This document shows positions 8,003 to 16,635 of a stretch of DNA of 21,071 nt, piece after piece. This stretch comes from Bog-793 sp963803025 (GTDB lineage: Bacteria > Actinomycetota > Acidimicrobiia > Acidimicrobiales > Bog-793): contig CAWDKZ010000021.1 of assembly GCA_963803025.1 (NCBI GenBank), forward strand, positions 1 to 21,071, read 5' to 3'. The first letter of the stretch is position 1. Every line of letters starts with the position of its first letter. The notes under the pieces are model-generated. The model was given only the letters and a program-made list of their open reading frames with translations. It was not told the origin of the DNA and ran no database searches. Made by a program: the position numbers and the translations under genes.

Positions 8003-8556
8003 CTTTCGTCCACGGGCCATTCGACCGCGGAAGGCGAGGCCTGATACCTACCCGAAGGGTAGGGGCTTGCTCGACGAATCCGACTTGGCCGATCAGCGCG
8101 GCTTCGATGAGGGATCCCCGCCTTGTCGCTGCACACCGTCAGGAGTGCCATCTGGGCCTTCCTCCGATCGGTGTCCAACTCGACCGGGCGAGTGCGAGCG
8201 AAGAACAGACGCTCGAGTGAAACGTTCCGGTCACTCGAGCGCACATTGACAGAGCCTGGGGCCGTGGACCGGCCTACCAACCTTCTTGACTTCCTCCACG
8301 CAACCCCAGCCGACCTTTCCGCCTTGGCGTTGCACGCGATGAGACCCTTCACTTTGCGCCCGAGGCGGCCCGATCCGCGAGCAGCTCGCCGCCCGACTGT
8401 CCAGCGGAGCGTCCGAGGATAAGCGCCTCTCGACGAGACCAGGGTTGCTGACGATGCATCGAACACGTCGACTGCGCTAGCTTGCGAGCGCAGTCCGCCG
8501 CGGAACCGACCGCTGTCTGCTGTTTCCGTAATCGTTCCACGAGGAGGATTTGACCC
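8003..8556. other. Intergenic interval with one hairpin
   Basis: I see no convincing gene. A minus-strand frame covering 7939-8466 runs through the terminator and has a serine/arginine-rich, domain-free sequence, so I treat it as chance. The interval should hold the promoter of the propeller gene, but no clear -35/-10 pair stands out. The ribosome binding site GAGGAGG is at 8541-8547. Confidence 0.5.
8470..8495 (+). promoter_or_regulatory. Perfect 9-bp inverted repeat upstream of the propeller gene
   Basis: GACTGCGCT (8470-8478) and AGCGCAGTC (8487-8495) form a perfect stem with an eight-base loop, ending 61 bases before the GTG start. It could be an operator for a dimeric regulator or a leader hairpin. 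There is no T tract, so it is not a standard terminator. Confidence 0.4.
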
Positions 8557-9882
8557 GTGGCGCGTGCCGCCAGGCGTCGCTGGCTTCGGGCGCTCGTCGT
8601 TTCCCTGATCGTCGGCGGAATGAGCGAGGTCGTGCTCGCCGCGACATCATCCGCGACTCCCGTCAGCTGGATCGCCTACGTCACCAACAGCTTCAGCGGC
8701 ACCGTCACCCCGATCAATGTCGCGACGGACACCGCCGGCAAGCCGATCGCCGTCGGAGGTCGTCCGGTGGGGATCGCGATCACCCCCGACGGCAGAACCG
8801 CCTACGTCACCAATGCTTTGAACCGCACCGTCATCCCGATCAACCTCGCGACGAACACCACCGGCGCGCCGATCGCCGTCGGAGGTTATCCGGTGGGGAT
8901 CGCGATCACCCCCGACGGCAAGACCGCCTACGTCACCAATGCTTTGAGCAACACTGTCACCCCGATCAACGTCGCGAAGAACACCACCGGCAAGCCGATT
9001 GTCGTCGGAACTTTCCCGGTCGGGATCGCGATCACCCCCAACGGTAAGACTTCCTACGTCGTGAATCAGGATGACGGCACCGTCACCCCGATCAATCTCG
9101 CGACGGATACCACGCGAGCGCCGATCGCCGTGGGAAGTGAGCCGAATGCGATCGCGATCACCCCCGATGGCGCGACCGCCTACGTCACCAATGGTTTGAG
9201 CACCAGTGTCACCCCGATCAACCTCGCCACGAACACCCCCGGCACGCCGATCGCCGTCGGCGATTATCCGGTTGGCGTTGCGATCACCCCCGACGGCACG
9301 ACCGCCTACGTCGTGAACGATTTCAGCGAGAACGTCACCCCGATCAATCTCGCCACGAACACTGCCGGCGCGCCCATCGTCGTGGGACATGGACCCGTAG
9401 GGATCGCGATCACCCCCGACGGCGCGACTGCCTACGTCGCCAATGGCGGCAGCTACAACGTCACGCCGATCAACGTCGTGACGAACACCCCCGGTACGCC
9501 GATCTTCGTGGGAAAGGGACCGGTCGAGATCGCGATCACCCTCAACCGGGCGCGGCAGCGGGTAAAGACCCCGAAAGTCGCCATTCGCTCGACGAGGGTC
9601 GTCCTCTCCACGGCGAAGCCGATTACGGCACCGGTGAGGCTCACCTGCACCATTGCGACATGTTCCGGAACGGTGCGGTTGAATGAGATCGTGGGCAACA
9701 CCGAATTGCTCGCGAGTACCAATTACAAGATCTCGAAGGGCAAGACCGCAACCGTCTTCCTCCGACTCACTGCAACGGGACGAACGGTTCTCGCGGATGT
9801 CGCGGAAAAGCCGCTCAGAGAGATGCTCATGGCGAGGGTGAAAGGCGGCACAACGACCGAGACAATCCTCGTCGTCTCCTGA
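8557..9882 (+). CDS. Exported YVTN-family seven-bladed beta-propeller protein
   Basis: This 441-residue protein starts at GTG 8557, nine bases after GAGGAGG (8541-8547). Residues 1-29 are a signal peptide (MARAARRRWLRALVVSL, hydrophobic core, cleavage near VVLAATSS). Residues of about 40-333 consist of seven consecutive 42-residue repeats. Each opens with YVTN, YVVN or YVAN, then TPIN and a G-P(V/N)-IAITPDG turn. Seven repeats match one closed seven-bladed propeller of the YVTN/surface-layer type. Residues of about 345-441 form a different beta-rich C-terminal domain with a cysteine pair (LTCTIATCSG). YVTN propellers are known as binding and surface-layer domains and usually have no enzymatic activity; the ligand is unknown. 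No anchor is visible. It stands alone on the plus strand, so cooperation with the Ig-repeat and CWB2 proteins is inferred only from proximity. Confidence 0.88.
   Translation: MARAARRRWLRALVVSLIVGGMSEVVLAATSSATPVSWIAYVTNSFSGTVTPINVATDTAGKPIAVGGRPVGIAITPDGRTAYVTNALNRTVIPINLATNTTGAPIAVGGYPVGIAITPDGKTAYVTNALSNTVTPINVAKNTTGKPIVVGTFPVGIAITPNGKTSYVVNQDDGTVTPINLATDTTRAPIAVGSEPNAIAITPDGATAYVTNGLSTSVTPINLATNTPGTPIAVGDYPVGVAITPDGTTAYVVNDFSENVTPINLATNTAGAPIVVGHGPVGIAITPDGATAYVANGGSYNVTPINVVTNTPGTPIFVGKGPVEIAITLNRARQRVKTPKVAIRSTRVVLSTAKPITAPVRLTCTIATCSGTVRLNEIVGNTELLASTNYKISKGKTATVFLRLTATGRTVLADVAEKPLREMLMARVKGGTTTETILVVS
8674..9555 (+). repeat. Seven tandem 126-base repeats encoding propeller blades
   Basis: The unit GCCTACGTCACCAA recurs at 8674 and 8800 and then every 126 bases, seven units in all, in phase with the reading frame. 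Long segments are almost identical at DNA level between the first three units, for example GGGATCGCGATCACCCCCGA at the end of most blades. This indicates recent expansion or gene conversion and makes blade-number variation likely. Confidence 0.9.
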
Positions 9883-10750
9883 GCGTGCGACTCGACCACG
9901 TAGCGCGAGAGCCCAGGCAATTCAAGATGGCGACTGCTGCAAGAGTGAGACCAACGTCGGAGTACGGCGTCGTGGTCTGCCTTGGCTTCTCTGCGAGCCC
10001 GACCAATGTCGTTCCGGCGAACCGGTTCTGAGGACCCACGTGACTCGAGGTATTCCGGTAGGCGTTGTGTACGAATAGAAACGCGGCACCGCCCTTGCCG
10101 CGGAGCGCGGTGACCCGTGGCTGACGTGGAATACGTCGGGGAACGAGGAATTCCCTGGTCAGAGGCCATAGGACGATAGAACGCGAGTTCATCGTCGCCC
10201 CGGGATCGTGTTCCAAGGTGAGCCCGCAAGGGAAGGAAGTTAGGAGAAAGTGAAGAAGCTGTGAGCTCTCCGGAGCCATCGTCGCCTGGCTCACCCGCAG
10301 AGGAAGTTTCGCACCGTTAGGAGGTTGCGGACGGCACGGTTGGATTGCCACGCACTCTCGGCGAGGAGGAGACCTCGGTCGGAAAGTCCCCGGATGCGAT
10401 GGTCGACCTTGATGTCGGCGGAGACTGGTCCGGTCGTGATCTCCTGCCTCGCGCATCTTCAAATCGCGAGAAGCCTCTCTCTTCACTTCACGCCGGAATC
10501 CGCGCAACGGAAGCGTGTTTCAAATCTCGTGCGCGGGCTCGAGCGCAGGTTGCCGCCGCATGATCGGGCGCGTCGACGAACCGCTCACCCACCACACAAC
10601 CGCATGCAACTGAACGCGTTCTCGACACGTCGGCCTCTCGAGACTGCGGATCGACAGGCGCCATGGCTCTGAAGCGAAACCTCATGCGAACGGCGAGGAG
10701 TCATTCCCGCCCGCGTCGGCGAACCGACACCTCGGCAGCCATCGGCAACC
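9883..10750. other. About 0.9 kb without a secure gene
   Basis: Two overlapping minus-strand frames (9827-10507 and 9723-10229) run into the propeller gene and show no domain. One has a short protein-like stretch (ALRGKGGAAFLFVHNAYRN) that may be a remnant. No terminator was found after the propeller gene or after the minus-strand glycosyltransferase that ends at 10751. Confidence 0.45.
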
Positions 10751-12633
10751 TCATCGCCGATCACCCTTCGGGGGGCGAAGGTAGCGGCGGAGATCGACGA
10801 GCCAGACGTGCAGGTGAAACGCGCCGTCGGCGAGCACCGCCTTCTTGACGACGCGGGCGCGAAAGGCGTCAGCCACCACACCGCCCGGGAGAAGTCAAGG
10901 CCGGTCAGGCTCATGAGGAGCACTTCGGCGGGACGTCGCTCCTCGATGTTCTCCTTGGCGGAGGGGATGAGGTTGGGAAAGGGGCCGGTGACCGCGTTGA
11001 AATTGGAGTGGAACATGCCGGCGGGCTCAACCAGCGCGTTGAGTTCTTTCTCTGGCCACCACATGAGCAGTTGCTCACCGGCGTAGGCGGCGTGGCCGAC
11101 GAATCCCGGCAGCTCGCAGGTGACCTCGTACTTGTGGACATAGGCCGAGTCGCTCCCGCCGAGCGCGTGCGCGTACGCCGGCGGAACGTCGTCGAGCGCC
11201 ACATCGGAGAGGTGGGTGTCCACCACTACGGGCGCCACCGTGAGGATGAGCAGCGCCCCGGCGAGGACGACAGCCACGGCGAGGCCGGCGTCACGGAACA
11301 GACCCGCCCGGCGCGAGAAAAACGGGTGCCGCGCCACGAGTCCGCCGAGGCGCCAGACGAGGGTCGCGCCGACGGCGATCCCGGCGACCGCCCAGCCCCA
11401 GGAGTCGAGCCGCATCTGCGGCACGTGGGGGTCCGCCTCGTAGGCGAGGGCGACGCCGACGACGAGGAGGGCCGGCAGGGCGCCTCGCACCGCCGCCGCC
11501 CAGGCGGCGCGGGAGCGCCCGGCGCGGCGCGCCGCGGCGACGAAGGGGGCGGCGAGCTCGGCGAGGGTGAGCGAGAGGAGCACGGCGACGAAGGACCAGA
11601 GGAGCGAGGAGAAGTAGTGCACCTCGAGCATCTGCACCCGGCCGGCGAACTGGAGCGCGGCCGCGACCCCGAAGGCGAGGAGCGCGGCGAGGCCGAGGAA
11701 GGCCTGCGGGGTCCCGAGGTCCCTGCCCCGCCGGGAGTAGACGACGGCGAAGGCGAGGAGCGCGGCCGGGGGGACGAGGAGGTAGGGGTCGTCGAGCACC
11801 CAGCGCCAGTTGTCGGAGTGCCAGAGGGCCTCCTGGGCGGGGGTGGCGAGGTAGAAGGCGGCCTCCCAGGTCGGGGTGAGGAAGTTCGTCTGGCCGAGGA
11901 GCAGGCCGGAGCACACCATGAGCAGGCCGGTGACGAGGAGCGCCGCGCCGAGGAGGGTCGCGGCGTCGCGGAGGAGATGGTCCCGGGCGCGCCTCGCCCG
12001 CACGACGGCGTAGGCGAGAAGGGCCGCCGCCCCGAGGGGCACCGCGGCGCCGTGGGACCAGACCGCGAGGGTGAAAAGCCCGGCGGCTGTGGCGAGCCAG
12101 AAGGGCCGGCGGCGCGGCGGCGCCGGCAGGGCGAGGGCGCAGAGCGCCCCGGTGAGGTAGGAGATCGCCGCCGAGTCCGGGTAGTCCGTCCCCCAGGCCG
12201 TGACGAAGACCGGGCTCGAGAGGACGACGGCGACGCCGACCCAGCCCGCCCAGCGGCCGTGGGTCCGGGCAAGAAGGAGGTAGAGGGGCACGACCGCGAC
12301 CAGGGCGAGCAGGTAGCGGAGGGTGAAGAACCCCCCGACCGCCCCGAAGGCGAGGTAGGCGGTGCGCGCCGGCACGAGGAAGCCGACCCGGGCCGCCTCC
12401 CGCATCCGGGCGGTCGGGGCGAAGACGGCGGCGTAGCGGGTGAAGATGTCGCGGGGGTCGACGACGAAGGTCGTGTGCATGCTCGGGTCCGGCAGCTGCA
12501 CCGGCGCCATCCCCCGCAGGCGGAGGACGACGTAGGCGACGCCCGGCGAGGCGACGAGGGCGAGCGCCTCGGCGACCCGCCGCCACGAACGCCGCCAGCA
12601 CCGCAGGGTCCGGGCCCCGGCGGCGGTTACCAT
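10751..12633 (-). CDS. Multi-pass GT-C-type glycosyltransferase-like membrane protein, with a C-terminal frameshift
   Basis: The start ATG is at 12633. The protein has about a dozen hydrophobic segments between residue 15 and residue 490, beginning ALALVASPGVAYVVL, followed by an extracytoplasmic C-terminal domain. The first loop (DPRDIFTRYAAVF) and overall layout resemble GT-C enzymes (ArnT/PMT type), which use lipid-phosphate sugars outside the membrane. The exact family and substrate are unknown. As sequenced, the frame leaves its normal path near 10855-10865 and reads on to 10585 as arginine/serine-rich sequence. One extra base there restores RVVKKAVLADGAFHLHVW...DLRRYLRPPKG and a TGA at 10751-10753. 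The restored tail resembles the end of the membrane protein at 13685 (both have a VW..-(D/E)L pattern). I therefore place the true end at 10751. The shift is a real mutation or a sequencing error in a GC-rich run. It is divergent from the glycosyltransferase at 12640, with six bases between start codons. Confidence 0.75.
12628..12633 (+). promoter_or_regulatory. Possible -10 element for leaderless transcription of the GT2 gene
   Basis: TACCAT (TANNNT) ends six bases before the GTG at 12640, the spacing expected if transcription starts at the start codon. No ribosome binding site precedes this GTG. The motif overlaps the start codon of the divergent membrane protein gene. Confidence 0.3.
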
Positions 12634-12639
12634 CGCCCG

Positions 12640-13404
12640 GTGCTCAACGGCCGCCGCGTCGCCATCGTGCTACCCGCCTACAACGCCGGGGGCACGCTGG
12701 CCCGCACCGTCGGCGAGATCGACCGCGAGGTCGTCGACGAGCTCGTCCTCGTCGACGACGCGAGCACGGACGACACGGTTCGCCTCGCCCGCTCGCTCGG
12801 GCTCGCCGTCCACCGCCACGAGGAGGTGCGCGGCTACGGCGGCAACCAGAAGTCGTGCTACCGCCTGGCGCTCGCCCTCGGTGCCGACATCGTCGTGATG
12901 GTCCACCCCGACTACCAGTACTCCCCGCGCCTCGTGCCCGCGATGGCGGCGATGATCGCCTACGGCCAGTACGACTTCGTCCTCGGCTCCCGGATCCTCG
13001 CGCAGAACCCCGTCGCCGAGGGCATGCCGCGCTACAAGTATGTCGCCAACCGCGTCCTCACCTTGGTCGAGAACGCCGTCCTGCGCCAGAAGCTCTCCGA
13101 GTACCACACCGGGCTGCGCGCCTACAGCCGGCAGCTCCTTGCCGCCCTGCCCTTCGAGCGCAACTCCGAGGACTTCGTGTTCGACAACCAGATCATCGCC
13201 CAGGCGATCGCCGCCGGCGCCCGGATCGGCGAGCTCTCCTGCCCGACCCGGTACGCGCCGGACTCGTCCTCGATCGACCTGCGCCGGAGCGTCACCTACG
13301 GCCTCGGCGTGCTCCGCACGACCGCCCAGTACCGCCTGCAGCGCCTCGGCGTCCGCCACTACCCCTACCTCGCTGTCTCCCCCCTCCACGAGGCGGCGGC
13401 GTAG
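12640..13404 (+). CDS. Family 2 glycosyltransferase, polyprenyl-phosphate sugar synthase type
   Basis: This 254-residue cytoplasmic or membrane-associated GT-A enzyme has the GT2 landmarks in order: an N-terminal nucleotide-binding strand (RVAIVLPAYNAGGTL, residues 6-20), DELVLVDDASTDDT, GYGGNQKSC, and VVMVHPDYQYSP. In the last of these, HPDYQY takes the place of the usual DXD-type metal-binding motif. GSR and the conserved tail SEDFVFDNQIIAQA follow. Length fits dolichyl/polyprenyl-phosphate sugar synthases without C-terminal membrane helices. Such enzymes make the lipid-linked sugar that GT-C proteins consume, which fits the neighbour at 10751-12633; that pairing is inference. The start is GTG 12640 because the GT2 fold begins immediately after it. 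The same frame is open far upstream, but that part is antisense to the membrane protein. A decayed relative lies at 1335-1436. Confidence 0.88.
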   Translation: MLNGRRVAIVLPAYNAGGTLARTVGEIDREVVDELVLVDDASTDDTVRLARSLGLAVHRHEEVRGYGGNQKSCYRLALALGADIVVMVHPDYQYSPRLVPAMAAMIAYGQYDFVLGSRILAQNPVAEGMPRYKYVANRVLTLVENAVLRQKLSEYHTGLRAYSRQLLAALPFERNSEDFVFDNQIIAQAIAAGARIGELSCPTRYAPDSSSIDLRRSVTYGLGVLRTTAQYRLQRLGVRHYPYLAVSPLHEAAA

Positions 13405-13684
13405 GGGGCGGCCGTGGCATCGTCCGCCGCGGCCGTCGTCAGGACACAGGCGAAGCGAAGATGCCGGCTCCATTGTCGACGATTCCTCGTGCGAGGCTCG
13501 AGCCGATCGAGGGAGGGAGTGCAATATCCGAGCACGGCCCCTCCGGCTGTCGTTCTCGCGCCCGGCCAAGGTCTCGCGCGACTCGTCGCGGCTTCGGCGC
13601 CTATGGAACCTTGCTGGCGACGAAACGCTCAAGGCGCGTTCTGCTGCTCCGCCCTCACCATCGACAGCAGCGATGGGTCTCTCG

Positions 13685-15343
13685 TCACGCGGGGCCTCCA
13701 CCTTTGCGACACCCGGATCGCCCGTGAGACTTAGGTCGAAACGCGGCCACGTTCAACTCGTGGTTCCAGACGAGGACGCGGTACCGCCCGACCACGTAAA
13801 CGTGCTTGGGGCTCCCCCACGTCGTGGTCGCGCCTCGAATGCCCCGGTAGCCGCTCGGTGCCCCGTACACGAGGAACTGGAACTTCTTGCCTTCGTACCA
13901 GTCGCTGCTCGTCAGGTCCCGCGCGCGCTCGACCTGACCGCCGCACCCGGTCTCCACGGGCCGCACCGCAACGTCACCGCCACCCTCGACAGTCGTGATG
14001 CTGGCGACCCAGTAGCCGCCGATTCCCTCGTGGAGGTCGTGAGTCTCGAGCCAGGCAGCAAGCTGCGTGGCCGAATTGGACATCTGCGGACCGGACATCG
14101 CGTATCCAAAACTGGCGACCAAACCGAGCGCTAGCACCGTGCCCGCCAACGCGAACGCTCGAACGGATCCGCCGCTTCCCGGTTTCGGCCAGACCCGAGC
14201 GATCACGCGACCGGCGAGGACGACCGCGAACACGACGCTCGCCGTGAGATAGCGGATTCCCTCGCCGTTGGGTCCCGCCAACAGGACGAAGGGCGCCGCC
14301 GAGCAGATCACGGCGAAGACGAGGATGTTGTCGAGGCGCCACAGGGCGGGCTCACCGTCTCCAACGCGACCTTGCGGGCGTCTGCGAACGAGTGCCGCGA
14401 CGAGGCTCACGAGCGCGACGACAAAGCAAGCGAGCACACAGAGCGCGCCGATGGCATTGGCAACGTCAAAGCCCTGCATGTGCCCCAACTGGGCAGGTAA
14501 TCCGTGACTGTTCACAACGACGTTCGTCAGGCCGAGGAAGCTGGCTGCGTACACGGGCGCGTGCCCCAGGTTCGTCACCATCTGGCTGAAGCGAGCAACA
14601 CGTCGCGCGGGTGCCGTCGTGAAGGTCCCGATCGAAACGAAAACAAGGTGCGCGACGCGGGCGAGCACGACGCTCGCCGCCGCGGCCGTGAGTTCCACCA
14701 TGCCGGCCAGCAGTTTTCTCTCGCGCCACGTCGCCACGAGGCCGGCGAGCAGCAGCGGAATCACCCCGTAGGCGACCATCAACAGATCGCCGAGCATCCC
14801 GGCGGTGAGCAGGAGAACCGCCAGGGCCCATCCCCAGCCGAACCTGGCCCGCCGCAAGGCGAGGAACGCCAAGAGCGCGTATGCAGCCGTGCTGACGTGG
14901 AAACCGCGGCCGACGAAGAAGAAGTCCCAGGCTGGCGTGGCAAAAGCCAGCAGGGCGACCACGGCCACCCCTCCGGCAAGACCCGGCCAACCGCGGCGAC
15001 CCTCACGAGCGAGGAGCACCCCGACGGCGACGGCGAGGGCACCGGCGACAGCAGGTGTGGCGTACAACAGCCCCACCCGAAGGCCGCTGACGAGGATGGC
15101 GACCCCGTCGAAGACAGCATTGCTCGTCCAATACGACGCGGAGGTGAGATTCCAGCCCTCGAGGAGAACCCGCCCGTGGGCGATGGCTTGACCCTCGAGG
15201 ATCACGGTCGCTCCGTCCGACGTGCCCGCCTGGAAGTGAGCTGACGTGAAGTAGAGGAGCACCACGAGGCCCATGAAGCCCGCGACACCGCCGGCGAGGA
15301 GCCCAAAGATCCTCACAGGAGCGAGGCGTCTACGGCACATCAT
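13685..15343 (-). CDS. Large multi-pass membrane protein, probably GT-C-like
   Basis: From ATG 15343 the protein is 552 residues long. The frame is open 126 bases further upstream to a TTG, but that extension has no membrane segment and overlaps the small ORF at 15330-15671. Hydrophobic segments begin at once (VRIFGLLAGGVAGFMGLVVL) and continue to about residue 405. After the first helix there is a long extracytoplasmic loop (ILEGQAIAHGRVLLEGWNL). The C-terminal 140 residues form a soluble domain ending in HVYVVGRYRVLVWNHEL. The topology of a first large loop, many helices and a periplasmic-side tail is that of GT-C or EpsG-like polysaccharide membrane proteins. I find no diagnostic motif, so the function stays open. 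The ribosome binding site is weak (GGGAGGAG lies about 35 bases upstream). Its start overlaps the end of the small ORF by 14 bases, suggesting translational coupling. About 280 bases without a visible feature separate it from the GT2 gene, which converges on it. Confidence 0.75.
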   Translation of the reverse strand: MMCRRRLAPVRIFGLLAGGVAGFMGLVVLLYFTSAHFQAGTSDGATVILEGQAIAHGRVLLEGWNLTSASYWTSNAVFDGVAILVSGLRVGLLYATPAVAGALAVAVGVLLAREGRRGWPGLAGGVAVVALLAFATPAWDFFFVGRGFHVSTAAYALLAFLALRRARFGWGWALAVLLLTAGMLGDLLMVAYGVIPLLLAGLVATWRERKLLAGMVELTAAAASVVLARVAHLVFVSIGTFTTAPARRVARFSQMVTNLGHAPVYAASFLGLTNVVVNSHGLPAQLGHMQGFDVANAIGALCVLACFVVALVSLVAALVRRRPQGRVGDGEPALWRLDNILVFAVICSAAPFVLLAGPNGEGIRYLTASVVFAVVLAGRVIARVWPKPGSGGSVRAFALAGTVLALGLVASFGYAMSGPQMSNSATQLAAWLETHDLHEGIGGYWVASITTVEGGGDVAVRPVETGCGGQVERARDLTSSDWYEGKKFQFLVYGAPSGYRGIRGATTTWGSPKHVYVVGRYRVLVWNHELNVAAFRPKSHGRSGCRKGGGPA

Positions 15344-15671
15344 GGCTGTGACGGCGCGACGCTCTTTTGGCGCTGTGACTCCTCCCGCGAGGATCCGTAA
15401 AGGCCAGCTCGCCGGGCCCCGCAGTGACGAGTACGAGCCGCGCCAAACCGTCCGGGTCGCCCCGGTCAACGGAGATCGCGGTGTCCGTGCTCAGTTCGAT
15501 CTGCGCCCCTACCGGCCCGGACATCACGATCTCGCCGGCGACAGGGCGCCCGTCGATGTGGGCCATCCAGCCCGCTTGTTCGATGGCGGACAGCAACGCG
15601 CAGGCAGTCGGCCTGACCGACACCCGCCCGACGACAGTGCCGCCGGCGAGATCGGCCTCTTCCGGGAGCAC
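15330..15671 (-). CDS. Small hypothetical protein upstream of the membrane protein
   Basis: This 113-residue frame starts at GTG 15671, though other GTG codons such as 15623 are possible. G/C bias at third positions and ordinary protein composition (VSVRPTACALLSAIEQAGW, GPVGAQIELSTDTAI, GLARLVLVTAGPGELAFTDP) support coding. I recognise no family and see no signal peptide or membrane helix. The start has no clear ribosome binding site. A perfect 15-bp hairpin lies 20 bases upstream, where the leader would be. The stop overlaps the start of the following membrane protein by 14 bases, so the two probably form an operon. It could also be the 3' part of a gene that lost its beginning. Confidence 0.5.
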   Translation of the reverse strand: MLPEEADLAGGTVVGRVSVRPTACALLSAIEQAGWMAHIDGRPVAGEIVMSGPVGAQIELSTDTAISVDRGDPDGLARLVLVTAGPGELAFTDPRGRSHSAKRASRRHSHDVP

Positions 15672-15690
15672 CTCACCGGGAAACCTGGGT

Positions 15691-15725
15691 GGGCGCCCGC
15701 GAACAGGGAGTGTTCGCGGGCGCCC
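15691..15725. terminator. Perfect 15-bp hairpin, terminator or attenuator
   Basis: GGGCGCCCGCGAACA (15691-15705) and TGTTCGCGGGCGCCC (15711-15725) are exact reverse complements around a GGGAG loop. There is no T tract on either side. It lies just ahead of the minus-strand ORF at 15671. It may end transcription coming from the right or act as a leader attenuator for the small ORF and membrane protein. Confidence 0.6.
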
Positions 15726-16635
15726 GTTCCATCTTCGATGACAACCGCAGGACAGACGGGGCGAGCCGACGGGAGGCTCGTGAGCACGACGGCTGAGAAG
15801 AAGCTGAAGTTGCCCGGGGACATCGCGACGCTGTCACGCGCGGCAACAAGCGGGACGTGGCCTTCCCCGGGGACCCCCATGGCACGTCATGATCCCTTCT
15901 TTCCGCCGGCTTTGGAGACGGCGAGGCGATCGGCAAGATGAGCCGGCACGTCCCTATCGCCACGTCCTCGGCTCGATCGTCGCCGAAGTTCACCACTGGG
16001 TCCCTCGCCGACAGCACCGTACGGCATGAGAAGCGGACCACGTCGACGGGCGTTGACGCCAGATGGTTCACGCCCGGCACCTCCCGACGGTGATTGCAGC
16101 GCCCAGGTCGGCCTGCCGGCGAAGGTCCGGTCGCCGCTCTCATTCTTGATCGTCACGACCGGCACGTCGAGGTCCATTGCTGCTGTCCCGATCAGGTCCG
16201 CATTGAGACGAAGGACCCATCAAAATCCGTCCGGCCGACAGCAAACGACGCACGGACACGAACGACGCTCGCGAACGGGGCACCGGCCGACGACAGGGCC
16301 GACGACGGTCCGCCCCGTGGCGATGGCGGTTCCGGGCCTGGATGCCGCTCCGGCGCGTCGCACTTCCGAGGATCCCGGACACGCTGCGCTTCGGCCTTTC
16401 TCAGCGCGAGGGGATGCGACTCCGGTGCGGCTCGTCGGTCGGCGACGACAACGGCGAACCGTCGGTCCGTGAACGCGCCAGTGTCCGTGTCGATCGACGT
16501 GCGCCAAAGCCGATCGGGCATGCTGCGCTGTTCCGGCGTTCTGGCCCGGATGCCGCCGAAGCGAAGACGCGATGGATTCCTCGCGTGCCCTGCTGGGCGG
16601 CTGCTGCTCGCATCAGCGGAGTTGACGTAACTCGG
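15726..16635. other. About 0.9 kb without a secure gene
   Basis: Several overlapping frames exist on both strands, all arginine/proline/serine-rich and none with a domain. One minus-strand stretch near 16070-16180 (AMDLDVPVVTIKNESGDRT) looks like genuine protein and may be a remnant. It is not part of a complete gene. No RNA gene was found. Confidence 0.45.

Noticed and set aside
8647..9390. 247-residue minus-strand frame with regular DVGG/GGDRD repeats
   Set aside because: It is the antisense shadow of the propeller repeats; its periodicity is inherited from the real gene.
8674..9555. Regular repeats considered as a CRISPR-like array
   Set aside because: Units are 126 bases, contiguous and in reading frame, and encode propeller blades. 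There are no short repeats with unique spacers.
11008..12639. Long plus-strand open frame fused in frame to the GT2 gene
   Set aside because: It is the antisense of the GT-C-like membrane protein. Its product is an E/G/R-rich low-complexity sequence, and the GT2 fold begins only at 12640.
15524..15880. Idea that the 113-residue ORF is a frameshifted continuation of the upstream minus-strand frame
   Set aside because: The joining segment is the perfect hairpin at 15691-15725, which is more likely non-coding. The upstream frame has no recognisable protein.
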